Positions 7,546 to 15,741 of a DNA stretch of 64,000 nt are shown here, piece by piece (position 1 is the stretch's first letter; each line of letters opens with the position of its first letter). The DNA comes from Arthrobacter oryzae (GTDB lineage Bacteria; Actinomycetota; Actinomycetes; Actinomycetales; Micrococcaceae): positions 434,001-498,000 of the forward strand of contig NZ_JAUSSM010000003.1 of NCBI RefSeq assembly GCF_030812315.1. Direction: 5' to 3'. A program made the position numbers and the translations under genes. The notes beneath the pieces were generated by a model that worked only from the letters and a program-made list of their open reading frames with translations, did no database searches and was not told the DNA's origin.

Positions 7546-9159
7546 CTATTTCGCGGGGTTGTGCGTCCCGATGGGCACCAGGGTCAGGTCCGGATGGTTC
7601 TTCTCGATCCGGCGCAGCGCCCAGACGTCGTTGAACAGGGCCAGGTATTCGCCGTCGGAGCGCAGCAGCACCTCAGCTCCCGGCACGTTGGCCAGCGCAG
7701 GCATGGCGTCCGCCGTCGAAATTCTTGCCATGGAGTAAGGGAGCCGCTCCAGGCGCATGGGCGCGCTGAAGTCATGCGCCATGCGGTCCTCCACCACCTC
7801 GAACTGCATGGGGCCGACGGCGGCGAGCACCGGCGCCTGGTCTCCGCGAATGTCAGAGCGCAGCACCTGGATTACGCCCTCGTGCTCGAGCTGCTCGATA
7901 CCGCGGCGGAACTGTTTGAAGCGGCTGGGGTCCTTGGAGCGGGCCACCTGGAAGTGTTCCGGCGCGAACAGCGGAATCGCAGGGAACTCCACCGGATCCT
8001 CCAGGAACAGGCTGTCGCCCACCCGGAGCGAGGAGGCGTTGACCAGGCCAACGACGTCGCCCGGAAACGCTTCGTCAATGACTTCGCGCTCACGGCCGAA
8101 CACCTGCTGGGCGTACTTGGTGGCGAACGACTTGCCGGTGCGGGTCTGCGTGACCACCATGCCGCGCTCGAACATGCCGGAGCAGACGCGGATGAAGGCC
8201 ACGTGGTCCCGGTGCGCCTTGTTCATGCCCGCCTGGACCTTGAAGACGAATCCGGCGAACGGGGCATCGACGGGCCTTGCGGCACCGTCGACGTCGGGCC
8301 GGGGAGCCGCCGGAGGGGCGAAGTCCACCAGGGCGTCCAGGATTTCCTTGACGCCGAAGTTGAGCGCGGCGGAGCTGAACAGGATGGGGGTTGCCTTGCC
8401 GGCGTGGAAGGCGTCGACGTCGAACTCAAGGTTGGATTCGATCACGAGTCCGGCTTCGTCCACGGCGTTGGACCAGTTGTCGCCCTGGCTGGCGGCTGCC
8501 TCTTCCGGGGTGAAGTATTCGGTGAGGGCGATGTTGGCGCCGGCATTGTTGCGCTGGAACCGGGCAAAGCGGTCGTTGCGGAGGTCCCACACGCCGCGGA
8601 AGTCACCCGAGATGCCCACGGCCCAGGTCAACGGCATGGGCTGGAGGCCGGTGCGCTCCGTGATTTCGTCCATGAGCGCCAAGGCATCCAGGCCGGGCCG
8701 GTCCCACTTGTTGATCACGGTGATGATGGGCAGATTGCGCTGCTTGCAGACCTCGAAGAGCTTCATGGTCTGCGTTTCCAGGCCCTTCGCGGCGTCGACC
8801 AGCATCACGGCGCAGTCGACCGCGGCCAGGACGCGGTAGGTGTCCTCGGAGAAGTCCGCGTGGCCCGGGGTGTCCAGCAGGTTGATCACGGTGTCCCGGT
8901 ACGCGAACTGCAGGGCGGCAGAGCTGATGGAGATGCCGCGGTCCTTTTCCATCTGCATCCAGTCCGACACCGTTTCCTTGCGGTTGGCCTTGCCGCTGGA
9001 GGCACCGGCAGTGCCGATCACCTTGGCGTGCAGGGCCAGGGCTTCGGTGAGCGTGGACTTGCCGGCGTCAGGGTGGGAAATGACCGCGAAAGTCCGACGC
9101 CGGGCCGCCTGTTTGTGAATCTCGTGGACTCGGGCGGGGCTAAGGACTTCTTGAGACAC
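7546..9159 (-). CDS. prfC: Peptide chain release factor 3
   Basis: RF3 is a translational GTPase that removes RF1/RF2 from the ribosome after peptide release. The 537-aa product has G1 SHPDAGKST (residues 28-36), G3 DTPGHADFSEDTYR and G4 NKWDRPG, followed by EF-Tu domain 2 and an RF3 C-terminal domain; the family length is about 530. I chose GTG 9159 (MSQEVLSPARVHEIHK). The frame continues to 9906 antisense to disA, which is not real coding sequence. Tandem 11-nt repeats lie 43-71 nt upstream. It is divergent from disA. Confidence 0.95.
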   Translation of the reverse strand: MSQEVLSPARVHEIHKQAARRRTFAVISHPDAGKSTLTEALALHAKVIGTAGASSGKANRKETVSDWMQMEKDRGISISSAALQFAYRDTVINLLDTPGHADFSEDTYRVLAAVDCAVMLVDAAKGLETQTMKLFEVCKQRNLPIITVINKWDRPGLDALALMDEITERTGLQPMPLTWAVGISGDFRGVWDLRNDRFARFQRNNAGANIALTEYFTPEEAAASQGDNWSNAVDEAGLVIESNLEFDVDAFHAGKATPILFSSAALNFGVKEILDALVDFAPPAAPRPDVDGAARPVDAPFAGFVFKVQAGMNKAHRDHVAFIRVCSGMFERGMVVTQTRTGKSFATKYAQQVFGREREVIDEAFPGDVVGLVNASSLRVGDSLFLEDPVEFPAIPLFAPEHFQVARSKDPSRFKQFRRGIEQLEHEGVIQVLRSDIRGDQAPVLAAVGPMQFEVVEDRMAHDFSAPMRLERLPYSMARISTADAMPALANVPGAEVLLRSDGEYLALFNDVWALRRIEKNHPDLTLVPIGTHNPAK

Positions 9160-9201
9160 GGTGCTACTTTCGCTGCGACATGGGGGCTGGTCAGGGATGT
9201 A

Positions 9202-9230
9202 AACGTGATTTGAACGTGATTTGAACGTGG
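9202..9230 (-). repeat. Iteron-like 11-nt tandem repeat upstream of prfC
   Basis: AACGTGATTTG occurs at 9202-9212 and 9213-9223, then a partial AACGTGG at 9224-9230. The 11-nt period is about one helical turn, so a protein could bind successive copies on one face. It lies 43 nt upstream of the prfC start. Confidence 0.5.
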
Positions 9231-9481
9231 GGCCGGCAGGCGTGAACTGTGCAGCCAAGGTTCCCAGTTTATCGCAGGGCGGGAAGCGCCGCCCCTGGAC
9301 GGCCAACTGCCGCCTCCCGCCGCCGTCGTACAGGGCCTTCCGGAGCCCCGGCCGGACCCGGCCCAACGGGCCACTTTGAGGCTTGTCCGTGCGGTTAATG
9401 CGCATCTTTGCCTCTAGGATGGAGCCAGTGGGAAATTGAGTACTTTTGATCCTGCCGGCGGAATCGTAAAACCGGCATACC

Positions 9482-9499
9482 TGCAGGCTGCAGCCTGCA
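9482..9499 (+). promoter_or_regulatory. Perfect 18-bp palindrome in the disA leader
   Basis: TGCAGGCTGCAGCCTGCA is self-complementary and ends 5 nt before the disA SD (GAAGGG, 9505-9510). It could be an operator or a small RNA hairpin affecting translation. Confidence 0.45.
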
Positions 9500-9517
9500 C
9501 CTTTGAAGGGAAAACCT

Positions 9518-10594
9518 ATGGCTCGGAGCCCTGAAGATTCGCTTAAGGCGACTCTGGGCAGAGTGGCTCCAGGCACCGCTCTGCGCGATGGCCTGGAACG
9601 CATCCTCCGCGGGCGCACCGGCGCGCTGATCGTTCTGGGCTCGGACCGCACCATTGAGTCCATCTGCTCCGGCGGCTTCGATATCGGGATCGATTTCTCC
9701 CCCACACGGCTCCGCGAACTCGCCAAGATGGACGGCGCGATCATCTGCGACAAGGACGCCGGCAACATCCTCCGGGCCGCCGTGCAGCTGGTTCCGGACT
9801 CGAGCATCGAAACGCAGGAATCCGGCACCAGGCACCGCACCGCGGAGCGCGTCGCCATCCAGACCGGCGTCCCGGTGATCTCGGTCAGCCAGTCCATGCA
9901 GATCATCGCCCTCTACGTGAACGGCCTGCGGCACGTCCTCGAAGGCTCCGAAAAGGTCCTGGCCCGTGCCAACCAGGCGCTCGCCACCCTCGAACGCTAC
10001 CGTTCCCGCCTGGACCAGGTCACCAGCTCACTCTCCGCGCTGGAAATCGAAGCCATGGTGACCGTCCGCGACGTCGCCGTCACACTGCAGCGCCAGGAAA
10101 TGGTGCGCCGGATCTCCGAAGAGATTTCCCAGTACGTCCTTGAACTCGGTGAGGACGGGCGCCTGCTTTCGCTTCAGCTGGACGAGCTCACGGTGGGCCG
10201 CGGACCCGGCAGCGATGTGATCATCCGCGATTACGCCGGCCCCAACGCGTCACCCGAGGACATCGACGGCGCCGTCAGCGCGCTGCTCAACCTGGGACCC
10301 ACCGAACTCATCGACCTCAGCAAAATCGCCGGCATCATCGGGTTCGCAGGCGGCGTGGACACGCTCGACGCCGTGGTGCAGCCGCGCGGCTACCGGCTCC
10401 TGTCCGGCCTCAAGGCCGTGCCCAAGGCCGTGGCGGACAGGCTCGTTGACCACTTCGGCGGCCTCCAGTTCCTGATGGCGGCCACCATCGATGACCTCAT
10501 GACCGTGGACGGCATCGGCGACCAGCGCGCCCGGACAGTCCGGGAGGGCCTGAGCCGGATGGCGGAAGCAAGCCTGCTGGACCGGTTCCTCTAA
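9518..10594 (+). CDS. disA: DNA integrity scanning protein DisA, diadenylate cyclase
   Basis: DisA makes cyclic di-AMP from two ATP and scans DNA for branched structures. The 358-aa product has the diadenylate cyclase domain with DGA (72-74) and RHR (105-107) active-site motifs, a central helical linker, and a C-terminal helix-hairpin-helix domain (LVDHFGGLQFLMAATIDDLM then VDGIG). Length matches the family (about 357). ATG 9518 has GAAGGG 7 nt upstream; a TTG 15 nt earlier is unlikely. It belongs to the radA-disA repair/stress neighbourhood common in Gram-positives, here separated by several genes. Confidence 0.96.
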   Translation: MARSPEDSLKATLGRVAPGTALRDGLERILRGRTGALIVLGSDRTIESICSGGFDIGIDFSPTRLRELAKMDGAIICDKDAGNILRAAVQLVPDSSIETQESGTRHRTAERVAIQTGVPVISVSQSMQIIALYVNGLRHVLEGSEKVLARANQALATLERYRSRLDQVTSSLSALEIEAMVTVRDVAVTLQRQEMVRRISEEISQYVLELGEDGRLLSLQLDELTVGRGPGSDVIIRDYAGPNASPEDIDGAVSALLNLGPTELIDLSKIAGIIGFAGGVDTLDAVVQPRGYRLLSGLKAVPKAVADRLVDHFGGLQFLMAATIDDLMTVDGIGDQRARTVREGLSRMAEASLLDRFL

Positions 10595-10672
10595 ACCGTC
10601 GTCGACTGCTCCACAACTGCCGTTTTGGGCGTCCATAAGGGCACCCACGGAGCAATCGATACAGCGAGCGGC

Positions 10673-11347
10673 TCAGTTGAGCTGGAAGACGGCCTTCGAG
10701 CTGGACCTGGTGCCCAGCCGGGCGACGAACATGTAGTAGGCCCCGCCGGCACCGGGCTTGGCGGACACCGCTCCGCAGCCGGGCACGGTCCGGTTGCGCT
10801 GCCACGGGAAGTTGGCGGTTTCGCTCTTGCCCGGCTCGAGGGTCTTCACGAGGTCGCCGCTCTCGGCCTGGCAGTCGACGGAGGAGAAGATCCGGTCGGA
10901 GCCGCTGGTCACCGTGTACTCCATTTGGGACGTTCCAAGGTTCACCTCGCACGCCACCTTTCCGCCGTTGGTGACCTTCAGTGTGAGCAGCGGATTCTCG
11001 CCCGCGGCGTAGGCTGCCTTGTCGGTCGATGCGGAGACCGTCACGAGGCTCTGGTCGCAGGTGGGCGTCGCCGGAATGCTGGGAGTTGCCGAAGCTGATG
11101 GGGTGGGCTTGGCCGCTTCCCCGCCTGAACCTTTGCGGTCCGTGGATGACGCCTGTTCGGAGGCGCGCATGGCGCCGGACACAGCGGCAAAACCTCCCAA
11201 CGCCACTGAGGCGATGAGAAGCAGCACCAGGCCTACGAACAGCCTGCGACGGCGGTACACGGCTTTCAGCGGCGGCCGCCCCGTCTGCCGGCCGGCGGTG
11301 CCCTTCGGTTTCGAACCGCTCTTTCCTGAAGTGCCTTGCCTGACCAT
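10673..11347 (-). CDS. Single-pass membrane protein of unknown function, extracytoplasmic domain
   Basis: This 224-aa protein has a basic cytoplasmic N-terminus (residues 1-34), one transmembrane helix (LFVGLVLLLIASVALGGFAA, about 36-55), a Ser/Thr/Pro/Ala-rich linker and an exported beta-rich domain with four cysteines (CDQS, VACEV, VDCQ, PGCG) that could form two disulfides. No enzyme motif is visible. The domain resembles DUF4232-like or Ig-like export modules, but I do not assign one. It lies between disA (convergent) and mutY (divergent). Confidence 0.7.
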   Translation of the reverse strand: MVRQGTSGKSGSKPKGTAGRQTGRPPLKAVYRRRRLFVGLVLLLIASVALGGFAAVSGAMRASEQASSTDRKGSGGEAAKPTPSASATPSIPATPTCDQSLVTVSASTDKAAYAAGENPLLTLKVTNGGKVACEVNLGTSQMEYTVTSGSDRIFSSVDCQAESGDLVKTLEPGKSETANFPWQRNRTVPGCGAVSAKPGAGGAYYMFVARLGTRSSSKAVFQLN

Positions 11348-11422
11348 CCTTCTAGGCTAGAGAACGCCGGGCACATTGGCGCACCACCACGCCGGGAAGG
11401 CGGACCCCGGGCCAGTATCCAC

Positions 11423-11428
11423 TACAGT
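11423..11428 (+). promoter_or_regulatory. Candidate mutY -10 hexamer
   Basis: TACAGT fits TANNNT. Transcription would start near 11435, just before the recognisable MutY coding sequence and downstream of the only in-frame TTG at 11336. Confidence 0.35.
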
Positions 11429-11449
11429 ATTTGCATCAAAGCCTTAGCC

Positions 11450-12421
11450 CTGCCCACAGCCACGCCCCCGGCGAGTCGCCCCGCGCCACCGCCGCTGGCC
11501 GCCCTCCACGAAACCCTTGACGCCTGGTTCGAGGCCACCGCCAGGGAACTGCCGTGGCGGGAACCCGAATGCACCGCATGGGGGGTCCTGGTCAGCGAGA
11601 TCATGCTGCAGCAGACGCCCGTGGTGCGGGTCCTTCCTGTCTGGGAGGAATGGCTCCGCCGCTGGCCCTCGCCTGCACACCTCGCCGCCGAAGCCTCCGG
11701 CGAGGCCGTCCGGCACTGGGGCAGGCTCGGCTACCCGCGCCGGGCACTGCGCCTCCACGCCGCCGCCGTCGCCATTGTGGAACGGCACGACGGCGATGTC
11801 CCCGGAAACCATGCCGAACTGCTGGAACTTCCCGGCGTGGGCAGCTATACGGCAGCCGCCGTCGCGGCATTCGCCTTTGGCCGGCGCGAGACCGTGGTGG
11901 ACACCAACATCCGCCGCGTCCATGCGAGGCTCTTTTCGGGCACGGCGTTGCCGTCGCAGTCGCTGACAGCCGCGGAGATGCGGCTTGCCGCTGAACTGCT
12001 GCCGGCCGACGTCGGACTTTCGGTCCGCTGGAACGCGGCAGTCATGGAACTGGGCGCGGTGGTGTGCACGGCAAGGGCGCCGAAGTGCGCTGAATGCCCG
12101 GTGCGCGGGGCGTGCGCGTGGCTTGCGGCGGGCGAGCCGCCGCCGTCATATACGCCGAAAGGCCAGTCCTGGCACGGCACTGACCGGCAGGTCCGGGGTG
12201 CCGTGATGGCTGTCCTCCGCTTGGCGGACTCCCCCGTGGCACCGGAAATGTTCCATCAGCCGCCCGCGGACCTTGGCTTCGAAGCGGACGGCATCGGCGT
12301 TCCGCTTGCGGCGCTGCACCGCCTGAATTCCGCTCCCGAGCAGCTGGAGAGGGCCCTGACAGGCCTGGTCAGCGACGGCCTGGCCGAGCTGCACCTGGGC
12401 GGCCTCAGGCTCCCCGCCTGA
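11450..12421 (+). CDS. mutY: A/G-specific adenine glycosylase MutY
   Basis: MutY removes adenine mispaired with 8-oxoguanine. The features are the HhH-GPD fold with catalytic Glu in SEIMLQQTPV, helix-hairpin-helix LPGVGSYTAAAVAAF, catalytic Asp in VDTNIRRVHAR, and a 4Fe-4S cluster C-x6-C-x2-C-x5-C (CTARAPKCAECPVRGAC). The C-terminal part after the cluster is short. The start is uncertain: homology begins around LAALHETLDAWF, and no ATG, GTG or TTG lies between there and a TTG at 11336 inside the divergent gene. I list CTG 11450 provisionally, giving about 323 aa. Confidence 0.88.
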   Translation: MPTATPPASRPAPPPLAALHETLDAWFEATARELPWREPECTAWGVLVSEIMLQQTPVVRVLPVWEEWLRRWPSPAHLAAEASGEAVRHWGRLGYPRRALRLHAAAVAIVERHDGDVPGNHAELLELPGVGSYTAAAVAAFAFGRRETVVDTNIRRVHARLFSGTALPSQSLTAAEMRLAAELLPADVGLSVRWNAAVMELGAVVCTARAPKCAECPVRGACAWLAAGEPPPSYTPKGQSWHGTDRQVRGAVMAVLRLADSPVAPEMFHQPPADLGFEADGIGVPLAALHRLNSAPEQLERALTGLVSDGLAELHLGGLRLPA

Positions 12422-12498
12422 CGCCCGTTACCCATTCGTTCCGGGACTGAAATCCCCCTGTGCTGGCGCCGCCCCACCTGGCGGATCTACGCTGAAGC

Positions 12499-12996
12499 AT
12501 GCGCAGCTTGGGCGTGCTTCTGGCAGTGGTTACGACGTCGCTGATCCCGTCCGCGTGCCTGCCCGAAGCAGTGCCGTGCCCGGCAATCGCACAGGCCCCG
12601 GTGGTGTCCCTGACAGTGGCGGCCAGCTATGCACCCACGGTCAGAGCCATCCACCTGAAGGCGTGCCAGGACGGCACGTGCCGGGAGGCCGACCTGGAGC
12701 TGATGCCGGGCAGCACCACAGTCGACATGGGCTGCGAACCCTCGGCCGGCCCTGACGGCACCTGCTCTGCTACGTCCTCGCCTGACGGCACGCTTACGGG
12801 GATGCTGATGATGGACGTCCTGACCGAATCGCGCATCGACGCAACCGCCACAGGCACGTCCACGGCGGGGGCACCGTTGCCCGAGCGGCGGGTGAGCTTC
12901 ATGCCGAGGGCGGAATACCCGTACGGCGAGCAGTGCGGGAAGTTTGTTACGGCCAGCCTGGTGCTGGACGCCGACGGCCTCAGGCAGGCCGGCTGA
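12499..12996 (+). CDS. Putative small exported protein or lipoprotein, function unknown
   Basis: This 165-aa product has an N-terminal signal sequence (MRSLGVLLAVVTTSLIPSAC) with a cysteine at residue 20 that could be a weak lipobox, since position -3 is Pro rather than Leu. The mature part has further cysteines (PCPAI, KACQDGTC, MGCEP, GTCSAT, EQCGK), suggesting disulfides. A TACGCT hexamer (12488-12493) lies 5 nt before the ATG, compatible with a leaderless transcript. It ends 5 nt from convergent dhaM. No family recognised. Confidence 0.65.
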   Translation: MRSLGVLLAVVTTSLIPSACLPEAVPCPAIAQAPVVSLTVAASYAPTVRAIHLKACQDGTCREADLELMPGSTTVDMGCEPSAGPDGTCSATSSPDGTLTGMLMMDVLTESRIDATATGTSTAGAPLPERRVSFMPRAEYPYGEQCGKFVTASLVLDADGLRQAG

Positions 12997-13001
12997 GCCC
13001 G

Positions 13002-13685
13002 TCAGGGCTCCCCGAACCCTGCTTCCACCAGGCCGCCGACGTACTTGACTGCCCTGGCCGCGTCCGGCCCCCAGGCCTCGACATGGAGGACCGAGCCCTG
13101 GCCCGCCCCCAGCGTCATCAGACCGGTCATCGAAGCCCCGTCCACTCCGTTGACCGTCACCTCCGCGTCCAGGCCCGAGAGTCCCCCGGCGATCTTCGCT
13201 GCGGGCCGGGCGTGCATACCTGCCTGGTTGACCAGCTCAAAGTCGCCCGTGGCTTCGGGCGGCCCCAGCGGCGCCTCGTCCGGCGGAGCGGCCGGAGCCT
13301 CAGTCGCGGGGGCGCGGCGGACTGCCTCGGCCGCCTGTTTCACGGCGGCCGCGTCCCCACCCGACTGTGCCGCGACGGCGGCCGCAACGAGCCCCTCAAC
13401 CAGCGGCGCATCGGCCAACAGGACCGAGTCGGGATCCGGGAGGAACTCGACGGCCGATTCAGCCGTCATCACGGCTGAGCCGAGGTCGGTAAGCACCACC
13501 GTGCCGTCGTCGCCGGCGGCCTGTTCCAGCGCGGCCATCACCTTCTCAAGGCTGGTCCCGATCCTGCCGTCGTCCGTGCCGCCGGCCGGGAGGATCACGA
13601 CGTCGGGCGCCATTTGGGCGGCCAACTCCACCGCACCGTCGGCGATCTTTTCGCTATGGGAGACAACCACCAAGCGGACCGTCAT
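13002..13685 (-). CDS. dhaM: Dihydroxyacetone kinase phosphoryl donor subunit DhaM (EIIA-Man plus HPr domains)
   Basis: DhaM passes phosphate from the PTS to DhaL-ADP. The 227-aa protein has an N-terminal mannose-type EIIA domain (LVVVSHSEKIADGAVELAAQ, phospho-His near residue 10) and a C-terminal HPr-like domain with NQAGMHARPAAKI (phospho-His in HARP). It lacks the third EI-like domain found in E. coli DhaM. An Ala/Pro-rich linker joins the two. It overlaps dhaL by 4 nt and ends the dhaKLM operon. Confidence 0.92.
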   Translation of the reverse strand: MTVRLVVVSHSEKIADGAVELAAQMAPDVVILPAGGTDDGRIGTSLEKVMAALEQAAGDDGTVVLTDLGSAVMTAESAVEFLPDPDSVLLADAPLVEGLVAAAVAAQSGGDAAAVKQAAEAVRRAPATEAPAAPPDEAPLGPPEATGDFELVNQAGMHARPAAKIAGGLSGLDAEVTVNGVDGASMTGLMTLGAGQGSVLHVEAWGPDAARAVKYVGGLVEAGFGEP

Positions 13686-14314
13686 TTGGCCGCCCCGGCC
13701 GCGGCGCGCAGGATGAGGGCGGTGGAGACCGCTCCGGGGTCGCGGTGGCCGGCGCTGCGCTCCCCCAGGTAGCTGGCACGCCCCTTGCGGGCGATGAGCG
13801 GGTCGGTGGCCACGGCGCCCGCCTCCGCGGCCTCAGCGGCCGCAAGGAGCACTTTAAGGACATCACCGTCACCTGCAGCCGCAGCGGCGGCCGCAGCCTC
13901 GACGGCGGGGGTCCACGCGTCAACCATGGTCTTGTCGCCCGGTTCGGCCTTGCCGCGGGCCACCACGCCGTCACGGGCGGCCTCGATGGCGGCGGCCAGG
14001 GCCGCAGGATCGATGTCCGGCGCGTCGCCCAGCGAGGTGGAGGCGCGCAGGAAGGCCGTGCCGTAAAGGGGGCCTGCCGCGCCGCCCACCTTGGACATCA
14101 ATGCCATGGCCGTGAGCTTCAGGGCCGCTCCCGGCGTGGCCGGCGGCGCCTCTGCTAGCTTGTCCATCACGGCCTTGAAGCCGCGGTCCATGTTTTCGCC
14201 GTGATCGGAATCCCCGATGGCACGGTCCAGTTCAATCAGCTCCACCCGGTGGTCCGCCATGGCCTGGGCGGAAAGGGTAAGCCACCGCACGGCCCAGTCA
14301 ACGTCAAGCCCCAC
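13682..14314 (-). CDS. dhaL: Dihydroxyacetone kinase ADP-binding subunit DhaL
   Basis: DhaL carries a tightly bound ADP that is rephosphorylated by DhaM and donates phosphate to dihydroxyacetone held on DhaK. The Mg-ADP motif DRAIGDSDHGENMDRGF is present, as is GGAAGPLYGTAFLRA. I place the start at GTG 14314, just past the dhaK stop and behind GGGG, giving 210 aa, the same as E. coli DhaL. ATG 14329 inside the dhaK end is the alternative. It is tightly coupled to dhaK and dhaM. Confidence 0.92.
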   Translation of the reverse strand: MGLDVDWAVRWLTLSAQAMADHRVELIELDRAIGDSDHGENMDRGFKAVMDKLAEAPPATPGAALKLTAMALMSKVGGAAGPLYGTAFLRASTSLGDAPDIDPAALAAAIEAARDGVVARGKAEPGDKTMVDAWTPAVEAAAAAAAAGDGDVLKVLLAAAEAAEAGAVATDPLIARKGRASYLGERSAGHRDPGAVSTALILRAAAGAAK

Positions 14315-14316
14315 GG

Positions 14317-15318
14317 TCAGATGCCCCATCGCAGCGCGGGCGTGTGCACCGGGGCGTCCCACAGGCTGGTGAGTTCGTCGTCCAGCCGCAGCACGGTAAC
14401 GGAGCAGCCCTGCATCTCGAGTGAAGTGATGTAGTTGCCCACCAGGGAACGCTCCACCGCGACACCCTTCTCAGCGAGCACCTGCGCTGCGCGGCGGTAC
14501 ACAATGTACAGCTCACTTTGCGGCGTCCCGCCCATGCCGTTGACGAACAACAGCACCTTGTCACCGGAGGCGATGCCCAGGTCAGCCAGGATGGGCTCGA
14601 GGAGGCGGTCGGTAATAGCATCGGCATTTTCCATCGGGATCCGGTGCCGCCCGGGCTCACCGTGGATCCCGATGCCGATTTCGATTTCGTTCTCTTCCAG
14701 GTCGAAGCTGGGTACGCCTGCGTGCGGGACCGTGCAGGCCGACAAAGCCACGCCCATGCTGCGGACGTTCTGGTTCACACGATCTCCGATGGCAGCCACC
14801 GCGTCCAGGTCATCACCGCGCTCCGCGGCCGCACCCGCGATCTTCTCCACGAGGACAGTGCCGCCCACACCCCGCCGGCCGGCCGTGTAGAGGGAGTCTT
14901 CCACTGCGACGTCGTCGTTGACCAGGACGGTCCGGACCTGGACGCCTTCGGCTTCCGCCATTTCCGCTGCCGTTTCGAAGTTGAGGACGTCGCCGGTGTA
15001 GTTCTTGACGATGTGCACGACGCCGGCGCCGGAGTTCACGGCCAGTGTCGCCGGAATGATCTGGTCGGGCGTGGGCGAGGTGAACACGGCGCCGGGTACT
15101 GCGGCGTCGAGCATTCCCACGCCCACGAACCCGCCGTGAAGCGGCTCGTGTCCGCTGCCGCCGCCGCTGACCAGGCCGACTTTGCCCGCCACCGGGGCGT
15201 CCTTGCGGGTGATGAATTTCGGTTCGGAACTGACGGTGACGAGGTCTGCATGGGCAAGGCCGAAGCCTTCCACGGACTCATCCACTACAGCGCGGGGATC
15301 GTTGATCAGCTTCTTCAT
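14317..15318 (-). CDS. dhaK: Dihydroxyacetone kinase substrate-binding subunit DhaK
   Basis: DhaK binds dihydroxyacetone covalently through a histidine. The 333-aa product shows [19 protein letters not shown] in the N-terminal domain and [10 protein letters not shown], which contains the substrate-binding His. The SD GGGAG lies shortly before ATG 15318. It is the first gene of dhaK-dhaL-dhaM; the operon would feed dihydroxyacetone phosphate into glycolysis during glycerol or DHA use. A dyad overlapping the likely promoter lies 40-70 nt upstream. Confidence 0.95.
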   Translation of the reverse strand: MKKLINDPRAVVDESVEGFGLAHADLVTVSSEPKFITRKDAPVAGKVGLVSGGGSGHEPLHGGFVGVGMLDAAVPGAVFTSPTPDQIIPATLAVNSGAGVVHIVKNYTGDVLNFETAAEMAEAEGVQVRTVLVNDDVAVEDSLYTAGRRGVGGTVLVEKIAGAAAERGDDLDAVAAIGDRVNQNVRSMGVALSACTVPHAGVPSFDLEENEIEIGIGIHGEPGRHRIPMENADAITDRLLEPILADLGIASGDKVLLFVNGMGGTPQSELYIVYRRAAQVLAEKGVAVERSLVGNYITSLEMQGCSVTVLRLDDELTSLWDAPVHTPALRWGI

Positions 15319-15356
15319 TGGAGTACTCCCTGGAGTGTCCGGGCGGCTTTGTCTTG

Positions 15357-15386
15357 ACCCTACTACCGCCGCCCCGGCTGCGGTAG
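15357..15386 (-). promoter_or_regulatory. Candidate dhaK promoter with overlapping dyad
   Basis: On the minus strand TAGGGT (15362-15357) fits a -10. Directly upstream is a 7-bp dyad, CTACCGC (15363-15369) and GCGGTAG (15380-15386), with a 10-nt spacer. The dyad covers the -35 region, as a repressor operator would. Confidence 0.4.
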
Positions 15387-15442
15387 CGTCCTGTCGAACG
15401 GGCCGGCCAACGTCCGCCTAACGGGTAACCGAGGGCATAAGA

Positions 15443-15473
15443 AAAGGGACAGCCCCCAACTGACTGTCCCTTT
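15443..15473 (-). terminator. Rho-independent terminator after the 54-codon gene
   Basis: A 10-bp stem, AAAGGGACAG (15443-15452) with CTGTCCCTTT (15464-15473), has an 11-nt loop. Reading on the minus strand the stem ends in CCCTTTTCTTA, a U-tract. It lies 31 nt past the stop of the small gene. Confidence 0.8.
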
Positions 15474-15503
15474 CCCTTCCCAGCCTGTATCCCCCGGCCA
15501 GCT

Positions 15504-15668
15504 TCAGCGCTTTCCCCAGGCGGCCGGCAGGAAATCCGGCCACGCCGCGGCGCCTATGTGAAACGCTGACGCCTCACGAGGCCGGCTTAGTGGATCGCTC
15601 CGGGTCATCGCCGAAGGCAGATCCATTTGAAACGCCGAAAAATCCGGAAAAATGGCGTGCTCGCTCAT
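15504..15668 (-). CDS. Small uncharacterised protein, 54 aa
   Basis: This minus-strand frame starts at ATG 15666-15668 behind a near-ideal SD (AAAGGA, 5 nt spacing) and stops at 15504. The peptide begins MSEHAIFPDFSAFQMDLP, is Phe/Pro/Trp-rich, ends AAWPDFLPAAWGKR and has no membrane segment. FPDF and WPDFLP give it two similar aromatic-Pro-Asp-Phe motifs. It is followed by a terminator with a U-tract and preceded by an AT-rich promoter-like segment, so it looks like a monocistronic gene. No family recognised. Confidence 0.6.
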   Translation of the reverse strand: MSEHAIFPDFSAFQMDLPSAMTRSDPLSRPREASAFHIGAAAWPDFLPAAWGKR

Positions 15669-15730
15669 TTCAGTCCTTTGATGTGGTTCGGGATTCGGGT
15701 GCTACTAGGCAAGCTCCATTAATTTTATAC

Positions 15731-15741
15731 ATCGATTCGAT
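15731..15741 (-). promoter_or_regulatory. AT-rich palindrome upstream of the 54-aa gene
   Basis: ATCGATTCGAT is a perfect odd-centred palindrome in an AT-rich patch (about 15715-15750) that stands out against the high-GC surroundings. On the minus strand TATAAAAT follows it and could be a -10 for the small gene. Confidence 0.4.

Larger units (their letters stand above)
9160..9517. other. prfC-disA divergent intergenic region (358 bp)
   Basis: No gene was recognised here. The region holds an 11-nt tandem repeat near prfC (9202-9230), a GC-rich middle with no conserved frame, and an 18-bp palindrome directly before the disA ribosome-binding site (9482-9499). Confidence 0.6.

Noticed and set aside
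7534..9213. 559-codon plus-strand frame opposite prfC
   Set aside because: Shadow of prfC codon bias; no motif or SD.
9160..9906. N-terminal extension of the prfC frame to a 786-codon ORF antisense to disA
   Set aside because: The extra 249 codons run opposite the conserved disA coding sequence and across the promoter region. RF3 is about 530 aa, matched by the GTG at 9159.
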